From NCBI RefSeq assembly GCF_900292075.1, contig NZ_OLMV01000005.1, forward strand, positions 62,001 to 126,000: a stretch of DNA of 64,000 nucleotides, given 5' to 3'. Position numbers and translations under genes: made by a program. The notes below the pieces were generated by a model that saw only the letters and a program-made list of their open reading frames with translations, made no database searches and was not told the DNA's origin. Shown piece by piece: positions 33,895 to 44,530 of the stretch. Positions within the stretch are counted from its first letter, which is position 1. The number at the start of each line of letters is the position of its first letter. This stretch comes from Microbacterium timonense (GTDB taxonomy: Bacteria > Actinomycetota > Actinomycetes > Actinomycetales > Microbacteriaceae).

Positions 33895-35295
33895 GTGCAG
33901 CCCGAATCCATCACCGAGAAGACCTCCGTCGACGACGCAGCGGCGGAATGCGGGTGCGCTCCCTCTCCTCGTGAGCAGCGCCGGCTGTGGCCGGCGATGA
34001 ACCGCCGCGCCGCCCTGGGGCTCGGCATCCTCGGTGTGGCAGCTCTCGGGACCGTCAACGCCGTCGCCGGCCCGCTCGTCAGCCGCGCGTACGCCGCCGA
34101 CTACCCGTCGTGGGCGGACGTCGCCGCGGCAAAGGCCAACGAACAGGCCAAGGCCGCCGAGGTCCAGAACATCAAGAACCTCATCGCCGGGCTCGAAGCG
34201 GACGTCGCGGCGAAGCAGCAGCTCGCCCAGCAGGCGGCCGACGAGTTCTATGTCGCACAGCAGGCGTACTTCGACGCCGCCCTGCGCGCCGACCAGCTGC
34301 AGCAGCAGGCCGACGAACAGGCCGCCGCCGCGGTGGATGCTGCGAACAAGGCCGGCCGCGTCGCCGCCCAGCTGTACCGCAACGGCGGCGACGACACGTC
34401 GCTGTCGCTCTTCTTCGCCGGCTCCGCCACGTCCGCCGATGACCTGCTCGCGCGCCTGGGCACGATGGACAAGCTCGTCCAGCGCAACCAGGCCGTCTAC
34501 GCGCAGGCGGTCACCGCCCGCGACTCGGCGCAGAGCCTCAGCGACCAGGCCGAGGTGCAGCGCGCGGAGCGCGACCGCCTGCAGCAGGTCGCCGAAGAGA
34601 AGATGATGGCCGCGCAGAAGGCCGCCGACGAAGCGCAGGCGGCGCTGGACGCGCAGAACACCAAGCGCGGCGAGCTCGAGGCGCAGCTGGCGGCCCTGCA
34701 GGACACCACCGCGAAGACGATCGCCGAGTACGAAGAAGGCGAGCGCAAGCGCAAGGAGGCGGAGGCTGCCGCCCGCGCCGCGGCTGCCGCGGCCGCCAAG
34801 GCGGAGGCCGACCGCCTCGCCCAGCAGAACGGCGGCGGCGGTGGCGGAGGAGGCGGTGGCGGCGGCGCTGTCGTCGGATCCGGCTGGGCCCGCCCGTCCT
34901 CCGGTCACCGCAGCTCCGGCTACGGCCCCCGCACCGTGCAGTGCGGCAACAGCTACTGCTCCAGCGGCTTCCACTACGGCGTCGACCTCGCCGCCGGCTG
35001 CGGCTCAGGCATCTACGCCGCCTCCGCGGGCCGCGTGGTCTACGCCGGCTACAACGGCGGCTACGGCAACTACATCAAGATCGACCACGGCAACGGCGTG
35101 GGCACCGGCTACGGGCACATCCGCAACGGCGGCATCTTCGTCGGCTACGGGCAGTGGGTGCAGGCCGGCCAGCTCATCGCGAGCGAGGGCAACACCGGCA
35201 ACTCGTTCGGATGCCACGTGCACTTCGAGGTCTACATCAACGGCGGCACCACCAACCCGATCCCGTTCATGGCGGCACGCGGCATCTCGGTGTAG
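33895..35295 (+). CDS. secreted M23 (LytM) peptidoglycan hydrolase with coiled coil
   Basis: A 466-residue protein from GTG 33895, chosen for GAGGGAGGGA 5 nt upstream over TTG 33871. A 40-residue cytoplasmic head precedes NRRAALGLGILG, a twin-arginine-like signal cleaved near AYA-AD. A long Ala/Gln/Glu coiled coil (about 85-300) resembles RipA/EnvC-type regulators, and a Gly-rich hinge follows. The C-terminal LytM domain has zinc ligands in HYGVDLAAGC (about 360) and HVHFEVY (about 440), with the catalytic GYGHIRNGG histidine between. It probably cuts peptide cross-links during septation or elongation. It is convergent with ppa. Confidence 0.9.
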   Translation: MQPESITEKTSVDDAAAECGCAPSPREQRRLWPAMNRRAALGLGILGVAALGTVNAVAGPLVSRAYAADYPSWADVAAAKANEQAKAAEVQNIKNLIAGLEADVAAKQQLAQQAADEFYVAQQAYFDAALRADQLQQQADEQAAAAVDAANKAGRVAAQLYRNGGDDTSLSLFFAGSATSADDLLARLGTMDKLVQRNQAVYAQAVTARDSAQSLSDQAEVQRAERDRLQQVAEEKMMAAQKAADEAQAALDAQNTKRGELEAQLAALQDTTAKTIAEYEEGERKRKEAEAAARAAAAAAAKAEADRLAQQNGGGGGGGGGGGGAVVGSGWARPSSGHRSSGYGPRTVQCGNSYCSSGFHYGVDLAAGCGSGIYAASAGRVVYAGYNGGYGNYIKIDHGNGVGTGYGHIRNGGIFVGYGQWVQAGQLIASEGNTGNSFGCHVHFEVYINGGTTNPIPFMAARGISV

Positions 35296-35320
35296 CGCCC
35301 CGACAAGCGCCCGGAAACGA

Positions 35321-35352
35321 CGAAGAGCGGATGCCACGGCATCCGCTCTTCG
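35321..35352. terminator. bidirectional palindromic terminator
   Basis: CGAAGAGCGGATGCC is inverted as GGCATCCGCTCTTCG, 15 bp with a 2-nt centre, between the convergent M23 and ppa genes. It shares the core CGGATGCCACGGCATCCG with the hairpin at 57956-57995. Confidence 0.75.
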
Positions 35353-35361
35353 CGTGCACGC

Positions 35362-35895
35362 TCAGAGGGTGTTCGGCGCGACGCCCTCACCCTGGGTCTT
35401 GGTCTGCCCCTCGTGCTCGGCGAAGCGGGCGAACGCCTCGTCGACCAGGCGCTCGGCCTCGGCGGCGCCGGCCCACTCGTCGACCTTGACCCACTTGCCA
35501 GGCTCGAGGTCCTTGTAGTGCTCGAAGAAGTGCGCGATCTCCTTCTGGGTGTACTCCGGGATGTCGGCGACGTCCTGGATGTAATCCCAGCGCGGGTCCT
35601 TCGCGAGGACCGCGACGACCTTGTCGTCGCCGCCGGCCTCGTCGCTCATCTTCAGCACGCCGACCGGGCGCACCTTCGCGAGGATTCCGGGCGCGAGGTC
35701 GTGGTCGAGCAGCACGAGCACGTCGAGCGGGTCGCCGTCCTCACCGAGGGTGTTCTCGAAGAAGCCGTAGTTGGTGGGATAGCCCATCGGCGTGTACAGG
35801 ATGCGGTCGAGGAACACTCGACCGGTGCCGTGGTCGACCTCGTACTTGATCTTGCTGTTGCGCGGGATCTCGATGACGGCGTCGTACGCGCCCAT
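35362..35895 (-). CDS. ppa: inorganic pyrophosphatase (class I)
   Basis: A 177-residue cytoplasmic enzyme from ATG 35895 with GGAGCACC upstream. It hydrolyses pyrophosphate and so pulls biosynthetic reactions forward. Family motifs are intact: IEIPRNSKIKYEVDH at the start, YGFFENTLGEDGDPLDVLVL with the metal-binding aspartates (about 50-70), and KDPRWDYIQDVADIP. The C-terminus is slightly longer than in Escherichia coli. In Mycobacterium ppa also lies near tilS and hpt. It is divergent from tilS. Confidence 0.95.
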   Translation of the reverse strand: MGAYDAVIEIPRNSKIKYEVDHGTGRVFLDRILYTPMGYPTNYGFFENTLGEDGDPLDVLVLLDHDLAPGILAKVRPVGVLKMSDEAGGDDKVVAVLAKDPRWDYIQDVADIPEYTQKEIAHFFEHYKDLEPGKWVKVDEWAGAAEAERLVDEAFARFAEHEGQTKTQGEGVAPNTL

Positions 35896-36041
35896 GTGGT
35901 GCTCCTTCGGAAGACGGTGGGATGCCGCGACCAGCCTAGTCGCGCACTCGGCGTCAAACGGGCGGGCTGGATCGCGCGCGCACTGCCCGTCGAGGGGTGG
36001 AGGAGACGATTCAGCCCGGCGCTTTGACCGCCCGGGCCCGG

Positions 36042-36047
36042 TACGGT
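36042..36047 (+). promoter_or_regulatory. -10 box TACGGT, leaderless
   Basis: TACGGT is 6 nt before GTG 36054 and fixes the tilS start in the absence of a ribosome-binding site. Confidence 0.5.
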
Positions 36048-36053
36048 GGGCGG

Positions 36054-37049
36054 GTGGAGGAGCGCCGCCCCGGTCTTGACCCCGCCGTCGCGCAGGTGCG
36101 GCTGGCCGTGCGCCGGGGGCTCGAGCAGCTGCCCGACGCCGCCGCCGTGGTCGTGGCACTGTCGGGCGGGGCCGACTCGCTCGCCCTCGCCGCCGCTGTG
36201 GCGTTCGAGGCGCCCAAACGCGGCCTCCGTCCGCTGTCGGTGACCGTGGACCACGGCCTGCAAGCCGGATCAGCGGATGCCGCGGCCTCGGCCGCCGCGA
36301 CCGCAGCCGCACTCGGGCTCGAGGCCCGCGTCGTCCGTGTCGAGGTCGGCTCGGACGGGGGACCCGAAGCGGCCGCGCGCAGCGCACGGTACACGGCGCT
36401 CCGTGACGCCGCCCGCGAGGCGGACGCCGTCGCGGTCCTCACGGGGCACACGCTCGACGATCAGGCCGAGACGGTGCTCCTCGGGCTCGCCCGGGGCGCC
36501 GGCGCGACGAGCCTGCAAGGGATGCCGGAGGCCGCAGAACTCGACGGCGTCACGCTGCTGCGTCCCCTACTCGAGGTGCGACGCGCGACCACACGTGCCG
36601 CATGCGTGGCGCAGGGGCTGGAGCCCTGGGACGATCCGCACAACTCCGACCGTCGTTACGCGCGCGTGCGCGTGCGCGAGACAGTGCTGCCGGTGCTCGA
36701 GGCGGAGCTCGGCCCCGGCATCGCCGAAGCGCTCGCCCGCACGGCGGCGCAGCTGCGCGAGGACGCCGAGGCGTTCGACGAGATGATCGACGAGACGATC
36801 GAAGACATCGTGGAGCACGCAGAGGCCGGGATCTCGATCTCCGTCGCGGCGCTCGCCGCCAACCCGGCGGCGCTGCGGAACCGCATCATCCGGCACGTCG
36901 TCGCCAGCGAGTTCCACCAGAGCCTCACACGCACGCAGACGATCGAGGTGGCGCGCCTGGTGACCGACTGGTCGGGTCAGGGGCCGATCGACCTGCCCGG
37001 ATGCCGCGCCCGCCGCGTCGGGGGACGCATCGAGTTCTCCGCCCGCTGA
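36054..37049 (+). CDS. tilS: tRNA(Ile)-lysidine synthase
   Basis: A 331-residue enzyme that converts C34 of the CAU-anticodon tRNA-Ile to lysidine using ATP and lysine. GTG 36054 follows a leaderless -10 box. The PP-loop VVALSGGADSLALAAA lies at about residues 32-47, SVTVDHGLQ and GHTLDDQAETVLLGLARG are the other core motifs, and PWDDPHNSDRRYARVRVR ends the catalytic part. The C-terminal half is the shorter actinobacterial version. The gene is essential in most bacteria. It precedes the secreted-hydrolase cassette by 145 bp. Confidence 0.93.
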   Translation: MEERRPGLDPAVAQVRLAVRRGLEQLPDAAAVVVALSGGADSLALAAAVAFEAPKRGLRPLSVTVDHGLQAGSADAAASAAATAAALGLEARVVRVEVGSDGGPEAAARSARYTALRDAAREADAVAVLTGHTLDDQAETVLLGLARGAGATSLQGMPEAAELDGVTLLRPLLEVRRATTRAACVAQGLEPWDDPHNSDRRYARVRVRETVLPVLEAELGPGIAEALARTAAQLREDAEAFDEMIDETIEDIVEHAEAGISISVAALAANPAALRNRIIRHVVASEFHQSLTRTQTIEVARLVTDWSGQGPIDLPGCRARRVGGRIEFSAR

Positions 37050-37194
37050 CGGTGCCCAGCGCGCCGGTCGCGACAGTGCTGCGGTTCAGAGCCGGCGTGT
37101 GCCGGTGCCGAACGGATGCCGGCGCTGCGCGGGCCGGATGGGGAATTGTCCCCTCCGTCGGGCCGCCCGCGCGTCGCTAGGGTGAGTGGCGATC

Positions 37195-37464
37195 ATGGCG
37201 GACCTCGAATTCGATGACTCGGATTTCGCCGAGGCGGTTATGCACCTGCAGCACGCAGGCGACGCCCCGGTCGACTCGGTCTGCCTCGCCTTCGGCGCGC
37301 TGGGGTCCCCGGTCGTCGAGTCCGCTCTGGGCGACGTCGACTCGATCGTCACCCAGGCGATGACGGCGCTCGCCGGCGTCGGCGCAGACCTCCGCGCCGA
37401 CGTCGACACGGTGCACGCCGAACTGCGTGCCCTCGACGCCGAACTGGCGGGAGCGGGCGGATGA
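37195..37464 (+). CDS. small helical WXG100/ESX-like protein
   Basis: An 89-residue acidic protein (MADLEFDDSDFAEAVMHLQ onward) without signal peptide. It is predicted to be two helices joined by a turn around SPVVES, about the length of WXG100 secretion partners, though no W-x-G motif is present. It overlaps the next gene by 4 bp (ATGA). GTG 37186 is an alternative start that adds three residues. The context suggests a chaperone or co-secreted partner of the large hydrolase encoded downstream; this is inference from size and coupling. Confidence 0.65.
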   Translation: MADLEFDDSDFAEAVMHLQHAGDAPVDSVCLAFGALGSPVVESALGDVDSIVTQAMTALAGVGADLRADVDTVHAELRALDAELAGAGG

Positions 37465-39359
37465 CCGCGCCCGGTCTTGCCGCCGATCCGGGGGCGGGAA
37501 ACGTCGAGGGGATCCGCGACCTTGCCGCCTTCTTCCGTGCGCGCGCGACGTCTGAGCGCGACCGCGGCACCTCGTCGCAGCGCGCGCTGCGGGCCCTTTC
37601 GCCGGTCACGGCGCTGAGCGTCGACGCGCTCCGCCCTCGCATCACGACCCTGGCAGGCAGATTCACGTCGGTCGCCGAGGCAGCCGACGCGGCGGCGGGC
37701 GTGCTGGACGGGTACGCGGATGCCGTGGCCGACCTCCGCCGCCGTGCCGCGGCGGCGCGTGAACAGGCGGAATCCGACTTCGCCGCCATCGGCACGCGGC
37801 GGGAGGCGGCCCTCAACGCCGCGTCGGAGCTCGTCGTCGGCTGGGCACTGGATTGGGACGACGTGCTGCCGTCCTGGCTCTACCTCGACGACCGGTCGTA
37901 CCTCGACCGCTGGCAGGGCGCGATCGACGACTTCCGCGCCTCCCGCTCGGCGTACAACGCGCTGCGCGAGGAGCGCGACCGGCTCGACCACGAGACCGCC
38001 GCGTCGCTGCGGGCGATCCCGCTGATCGCCGAGATCACGCATGAGGGTGCGGTGAGCGCGGGCGGCTTCGTCGCCGCCACCGCGCTGTGGGCGGGCGACA
38101 CCGACGAGGTGACCGCGCAGCAGATGGCGGCGCTTGCCGACCCGGAGCTCATCCGGCAGGTGTGGGACAGCCTGGACCGCGCGCAGAAGGATGCGCTCAT
38201 CGCAGCCGAGCCCCGCGTCATCGGCAATCTCGACGGCATCCCGATCGGCGACCGCGTCGAAGCCAACCGCGTGAACATCCAGGAAGAGATCGCGGCGGGC
38301 GAAGCCGAGATCGCGCGACTGCAGGACGTACGGGATGCCGCGCTGGAGCGCACCTACCACAGCCGCCGCGCCGTCGAGCAGGCGTACGACGACCTCATCG
38401 CCGAGCAGCAGCGACTGATCGACTACTACGAGGGTCTGCTGAGCCAGGAGATCCAGGTCGCAGACGAGTCCGGCACCGTGCACACCGAGACCGGGGCGCG
38501 CGTGGTCGTCTTCGATCCGTCGCGTCAGGCGATCGCCACCTACCACGGACCCATCGACCCCGCGACCGGCGACATCCCCTCGTGGGTGCGTTCGGTGGCC
38601 ATCTCGGTGCCCGGCACCGGCTCGAACATCACCGATTTCGGCGACGACCACGCTGCCGACCTGCAGGCCGCCGCGGGACCGAGCTCGGCGGTCTTCCAAT
38701 GGGCGGGCGGGCCGTTCCCGCAGTGGATTCCCGAGGCGATGGACGCCTGGTACTCGCACGACCTCGCGCCGCGGCTGCGGGACTTCGCCGCCGGGATCGC
38801 CGTGCCGGCTGCGGCGACGTTGACCGTGGTGGGTCACAGCTACGGCGGAGCGACGGTCGGTCTGGCCGAGGCGGCGGGCCTGCGGGCCGATCGCATCCTC
38901 TACATCGCGGCCGCCGGCATGGGCGACGGCGTCTCTGGTCTGGACGACTTCCCGTACACGTCGGACGTTCCCCACTACGCGATGATGAGCCGCAACGACA
39001 TGGTCGTGGGGCTCATCCAGGGGCGCGAGGGGGAGCTGCACGCCCTTCACGGGCAGTCCTCGCTGACGGCCGAGGGCGTCACGCGCCTGGAGACCGGTGT
39101 GATCGACGCCTCGCAACCGGACAGCACGAACATCGAGGACTACAACGTCCCCGGCAACGGCATGCCTTCGCAGATCGACAGCCACAGCTCGCTGTACACG
39201 CCTGGGTCGACGGCATTCGAGAACATGGTCGCCGTCATCACGGGCGGTCGAGCCGAGCTCTACGCCGAGGATGAGATCCTCACCGGCGGCGGCTATCCGG
39301 TCATCATCAGCGGCATCGACCGCGACGACTACACGCCCGCCTACACGGAGGTCGACTGA
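37461..39359 (+). CDS. large helical protein with C-terminal DUF1023-type alpha/beta hydrolase domain
   Basis: A 632-residue protein from ATG 37461. Residues 1-330 are mostly long helices (DLAAFFRARATSERDRGTS, then AVADLRRRAAAAREQAESD, then the EIARLQDVRDAALERTYHS coil), comparable in layout to LXG/WXG-type secretion domains. The C-terminal half is an alpha/beta hydrolase: SVPGTGSNITDFGDDHAADL, then the nucleophile elbow VVGHSYGGAT (serine about residue 459), and a late DSHSSLYTPGS that can supply the histidine. This matches DUF1023 esterases found in actinobacteria. No signal peptide is visible, so secretion through a type VII route is possible. The lipoprotein gene starts one base after its stop. 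Confidence 0.75.
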   Translation: MTAPGLAADPGAGNVEGIRDLAAFFRARATSERDRGTSSQRALRALSPVTALSVDALRPRITTLAGRFTSVAEAADAAAGVLDGYADAVADLRRRAAAAREQAESDFAAIGTRREAALNAASELVVGWALDWDDVLPSWLYLDDRSYLDRWQGAIDDFRASRSAYNALREERDRLDHETAASLRAIPLIAEITHEGAVSAGGFVAATALWAGDTDEVTAQQMAALADPELIRQVWDSLDRAQKDALIAAEPRVIGNLDGIPIGDRVEANRVNIQEEIAAGEAEIARLQDVRDAALERTYHSRRAVEQAYDDLIAEQQRLIDYYEGLLSQEIQVADESGTVHTETGARVVVFDPSRQAIATYHGPIDPATGDIPSWVRSVAISVPGTGSNITDFGDDHAADLQAAAGPSSAVFQWAGGPFPQWIPEAMDAWYSHDLAPRLRDFAAGIAVPAAATLTVVGHSYGGATVGLAEAAGLRADRILYIAAAGMGDGVSGLDDFPYTSDVPHYAMMSRNDMVVGLIQGREGELHALHGQSSLTAEGVTRLETGVIDASQPDSTNIEDYNVPGNGMPSQIDSHSSLYTPGSTAFENMVAVITGGRAELYAEDEILTGGGYPVIISGIDRDDYTPAYTEVD

Positions 39360-39360
39360 C

Positions 39361-39873
39361 GTGCGCCGGGTTCTCGTCGCCGCCGTCGCCCTCCTCACGC
39401 TCGCCCTGGGAGGATGCAGCATGACGTCCGAGAGCCGCCTCGACGAATACCGGGCGGAAGCCGACCGGCTGCTGGCCGAGACGGTTGCGCTCATTCCGCA
39501 GCAGCTCGCCCCCGAATCGGGGTTCTCCGAATCCGAGCCGCGGTTCGGGCCGACCGAGGGCACGGCCGCCCCGTCCGATCCGGCGTGGTGGCAGGCGCGC
39601 GACAGTCTGAACCTGGCAGCGCAGGCGGATGCCTCGGCCGACGCCGCCGCCACGATCGCCGCGGAGCTCACCGGTGACGGCTGGGCCGCCTCGCGGGTGC
39701 GCGAGACCGAAGGCGGCGCGCGCCTCACCGACGGATTCCGCAAGGAACTGGACGGGCAGAAGTGGTACATCGAGGTCACGTGGGTGACCTCGCGGCCGGG
39801 CAAGGCGGAGGTGGTCGAGGTGCTCGTGGTCAGCCCTCAGACCGTCCGCGGCGACGATCAGTCGTCCACGTAG
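39361..39873 (+). CDS. lipoprotein adjacent to the DUF1023 hydrolase
   Basis: A 170-residue protein from GTG 39361. The signal RRVLVAAVALLTLALGGC ends in the lipobox L-G-G-C (cysteine about residue 19), so it should be lipid-anchored on the outer face of the membrane. The mature part has a helical start, two conserved-looking Trp positions (DPAWWQARD, GDGWAAS) and a KWYIEVTWV strand. No family is recognised. Its tight coupling to a probable secreted hydrolase suggests that it binds or inhibits that enzyme, or shares its substrate. TAGACT, the -10 box of hpt, lies inside its last codons. Confidence 0.75.
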   Translation: MRRVLVAAVALLTLALGGCSMTSESRLDEYRAEADRLLAETVALIPQQLAPESGFSESEPRFGPTEGTAAPSDPAWWQARDSLNLAAQADASADAAATIAAELTGDGWAASRVRETEGGARLTDGFRKELDGQKWYIEVTWVTSRPGKAEVVEVLVVSPQTVRGDDQSST

Positions 39874-39876
39874 ACT
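39871..39876 (+). promoter_or_regulatory. -10 box TAGACT, leaderless
   Basis: TAGACT is 6 nt before ATG 39883 (hpt) and overlaps the end of the lipoprotein gene. Confidence 0.55.
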
Positions 39877-39882
39877 CGTTCC

Positions 39883-40434
39883 ATGCGCGCGGCCGACGTC
39901 TCCAGCGACATCACCGAAGTCCTCGTCACCGAGGAGGAGATCCGAGCCAAGCTCGACGAGATCGCGGCACAGGTCGCCGAGGACTACGACGGACGAGACC
40001 TCCTCCTGGTCGGAGTCCTCAAGGGAGCCGTCATGGTGATGGCCGACTTCTCCCGCGCCCTCAAGAAGCACGTGACGATGGACTGGATGGCCGTCTCGTC
40101 CTACGGCGCCGGCACGAAGTCCAGCGGTGTCGTGCAGATCCGCAAGGACCTCGACACCGACATCCTCGGCAAGAACGTGCTGATCGTCGAGGACATCATC
40201 GACTCGGGCCTGACCCTCAGCTGGCTGCTGGAGAACTTCGCAGCCCGCGGCGCGGCATCCGTCGAGGTCTTCGCGCTGCTGCGCAAGCCCGAAGCCGCCA
40301 AGGTCGAGGTGGACTGCAAGTACGTCGGGTTCGACATCCCGACGGAGTTCGTGGTCGGGTACGGCCTCGACTACGCCGAGAAATACCGCAACCTGCGCGA
40401 CGTCGCGGTGCTCGCCCCCCACGTCTACAGCTGA
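39883..40434 (+). CDS. hpt: hypoxanthine phosphoribosyltransferase
   Basis: A 183-residue purine-salvage enzyme that makes IMP or GMP from the base and PRPP. The 13-residue PRPP motif appears as VLIVEDIIDSGLTLSWLL (about 104-121). The flexible-loop region is VSSYGAGTKSSG, and VGYGLDYAEKYRNL closes the active site. The length is standard. It stands between the lipoprotein gene and ftsH, as in the mycobacterial neighbourhood, with its own leaderless promoter. Confidence 0.95.
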   Translation: MRAADVSSDITEVLVTEEEIRAKLDEIAAQVAEDYDGRDLLLVGVLKGAVMVMADFSRALKKHVTMDWMAVSSYGAGTKSSGVVQIRKDLDTDILGKNVLIVEDIIDSGLTLSWLLENFAARGAASVEVFALLRKPEAAKVEVDCKYVGFDIPTEFVVGYGLDYAEKYRNLRDVAVLAPHVYS

Positions 40435-40725
40435 CGCCGGCCCCGGTCGCCTCCCGCCGCCCCGACCTCGCCGTCCCGCTTAATCCCGCTCCTGCCCGCC
40501 CGCGAGACTCCAACCGGCGGCAAACCAGGCATACGACCGGGTCCTCGGCACGCGGAAGACGGGGTGGGAGACGGCGCGCAACGCCAGGAAGAGGGGCGGG
40601 GGGATACCGGGGCGAATGCACAGACGACGCCTAGAATCCGCGCGATACCCTGGTTCAACCGTCGACGGGGTGTGTCCTGTCTGCGGCGGCATGTCGACGA
40701 AAGGGGTCGGGCACCAGCCCGCGCC

Positions 40726-42732
<2,007 letters not shown>

Positions 42733-42741
42733 GCTCGGCTC

Positions 42742-43332
42742 GTGGCCGTCGACCGGGAGCGCATCGCCGCGCTCGTGCGAGAACTGCTCGAGGCGATCGG
42801 TGAAGACCCCGAACGCCCGGGATTGAAGCAGACGCCCGAGCGGGTCGCCGCGACGTACGCCGAGTTCTTCGCGGGTGTGGGGGAGGATGCCGCGGCACCG
42901 CTCGCTCACACCATCTCGGTCTCGCGCGGGCCGGCGCCCGACACGCTGCCCTCGGGAGCGGTGCTGCTGCGCGACATCCTGTTCCGCTCGGTCTGCGAGC
43001 ACCATCTGCTCCCGTTCCGCGGTCACGCGCACCTCGCCTACCTACCGGGCGAGCAGGTCGTGGGCCTCGGCGCACTGCCGAAGGTGATCGAGATCCTGTC
43101 GTCGCGGCCGCAGGTGCAGGAGCGCCTGGGCGAGCAGATCGCCGACGTGATCGCGGCATCCCTGGATGCCCGTGGCGTGCTGGTCGTGCTCGATGCCACC
43201 CACGAGTGCGTCACGATGCGCGGCGGACGGCAGACGGATGCCTCGACCGTGACTATCGCGGCGCGTGGGGAGCTGGCGGAACCCGCCGCACGGACGGAAC
43301 TGGTCGCGCTGATCGGGGCGGGTCGCGGATGA
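42742..43332 (+). CDS. folE: GTP cyclohydrolase I
   Basis: A 196-residue enzyme that opens GTP to 7,8-dihydroneopterin triphosphate, the first step of folate synthesis. It is recognised by EDPERPGLKQTPERVAATY and the zinc site SVCEHHLLPFRGHAHLAYLP (in part; Cys/His about 86-89). GLGALPKVIEILSSRPQVQERL and the catalytic THECVTMRGGRQ with the third zinc cysteine also fit. First gene of folE-folP-folB-folK; the folP start overlaps its stop (ATGA). Confidence 0.96.
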   Translation: MAVDRERIAALVRELLEAIGEDPERPGLKQTPERVAATYAEFFAGVGEDAAAPLAHTISVSRGPAPDTLPSGAVLLRDILFRSVCEHHLLPFRGHAHLAYLPGEQVVGLGALPKVIEILSSRPQVQERLGEQIADVIAASLDARGVLVVLDATHECVTMRGGRQTDASTVTIAARGELAEPAARTELVALIGAGRG

Positions 43333-44165
43333 GCGCGGTGATCATGGGGATCGTCAACGTCACCCCCGATTCCTTCAGCGACGGCGGACGCTACGTCGAT
43401 GCCGACGTCGCCATCGCCCACGGGCTGAAGCTCCGCGCCGATGGCGCGCACATCCTCGACATCGGAGGAGAGTCGACCCGGCCGGGCGCGGAGCGGGTCG
43501 ATCCTCGCGTCGAGCAGGAGCGCGTGCTGCCGGTGGTACGGGCGCTGGCCGAGGCCGGCATCGTGGTCAGCATCGACACGATGAACGCCTCCACCGCGGT
43601 GGCCGCCGTGGAGGCGGGCGCGCGGATCGTCAACGACGTCGCGGGAGGCCTCGCCGACCCGGAGATGCTCGCCGCCGTCGCGCCGACACGCGCCGACCTC
43701 GTTCTCAGCCACTGGCGCGGCCACTCCACCGACATGTACGCGCGGGCCCAGTACGACGACGTCGTCGACGAGGTCGTCACCGAGCTGCGCGGCCGTGTCG
43801 AGGCCGCCGCCACGGCGGGGATCGCGCCGTCGCGGGTCATCCTCGACCCGGGAATCGGGTTCGGAAAGAAGGGTGCCCAGAACTGGGCGATGCTCCGTGG
43901 GCTCGAGCGGCTCGTGCGCGTCGGCCCGCGGGTCCTGGTGGGAACGAGCCGCAAGCGGTTCCTCGCCGAGACGCTCGCCGACGACCCCGCAGACGCCGAC
44001 GAGGCGCAGCGCGATCTCGCCACCGCCGTGACCAGCGTGCTGGCCGCGCAGGCGGGCGTGTGGGGTGTGCGGGTGCACGATGTCGCCGGCACGCGGGATG
44101 CTCTCACCGTGGCGCGCAGCTGGGAGGAGGGGAGCAGGTGGACGTCCTCGACGAGATCACGCTGA
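43329..44165 (+). CDS. folP: dihydropteroate synthase
   Basis: A 278-residue TIM-barrel enzyme condensing hydroxymethyl-dihydropterin diphosphate with p-aminobenzoate, the sulfonamide target. Motifs: MGIVNVTPDSFSDGG, ILDIGGESTRPGA, SIDTMNA, INDVAGG-like IVNDVAGGLADPEM, ILDPGIGFGKKGAQN, LVGTSRKRF and the C-terminal VRVHDVAGTRDAL. All ligand-binding loops are intact. It overlaps folE by 4 bp and folB by 28 bp. Confidence 0.96.
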   Translation: MSAVIMGIVNVTPDSFSDGGRYVDADVAIAHGLKLRADGAHILDIGGESTRPGAERVDPRVEQERVLPVVRALAEAGIVVSIDTMNASTAVAAVEAGARIVNDVAGGLADPEMLAAVAPTRADLVLSHWRGHSTDMYARAQYDDVVDEVVTELRGRVEAAATAGIAPSRVILDPGIGFGKKGAQNWAMLRGLERLVRVGPRVLVGTSRKRFLAETLADDPADADEAQRDLATAVTSVLAAQAGVWGVRVHDVAGTRDALTVARSWEEGSRWTSSTRSR

Positions 44166-44530
44166 CGGGCGTGCGCGCGTTCGGCCATCACGGTGTGTTC
44201 GCCCAAGAGCGCCGAGACGGCCAGGAGTTCGTCGTCGACGCGACCCTGTACCTCAGCACCGCGCCGGCCGCGGCATCCGACGACGTCGCCGACACCGTGC
44301 ACTACGGCGAGGTCGCCGAGCGCATCGTCGAGCTCGTGGGCGGTGAGCCGCTGAACCTGATCGAGGGCGTCGCCGCCCGCGTCGCCGACGCGCTGCTGAC
44401 GTTCGACCTGGTGCAGATGGTCGCCGTGACGATCCACAAGCCCCACGCACCGATCACCGTGCCGTTCTCCGACGTCTCGGTTACGATCCGGCGCGCCCGG
44501 GGCACCGACGAGCAGGCAGGCGCGTCGTGA
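44138..44530 (+). CDS. folB: dihydroneopterin aldolase
   Basis: A 130-residue enzyme that splits 7,8-dihydroneopterin to hydroxymethyl-dihydropterin and glycolaldehyde. GTG 44138 follows GGGAGGAGGGG. The family start DEITLTGVRAFGHHGVFAQE, in part, the DTVHYGEVAERI strand and IHKPHAPITVPFSDVSVTI are intact. It overlaps folP (28 bp) and folK (GTGA), indicating tight coupling. Confidence 0.94.
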   Translation: MDVLDEITLTGVRAFGHHGVFAQERRDGQEFVVDATLYLSTAPAAASDDVADTVHYGEVAERIVELVGGEPLNLIEGVAARVADALLTFDLVQMVAVTIHKPHAPITVPFSDVSVTIRRARGTDEQAGAS

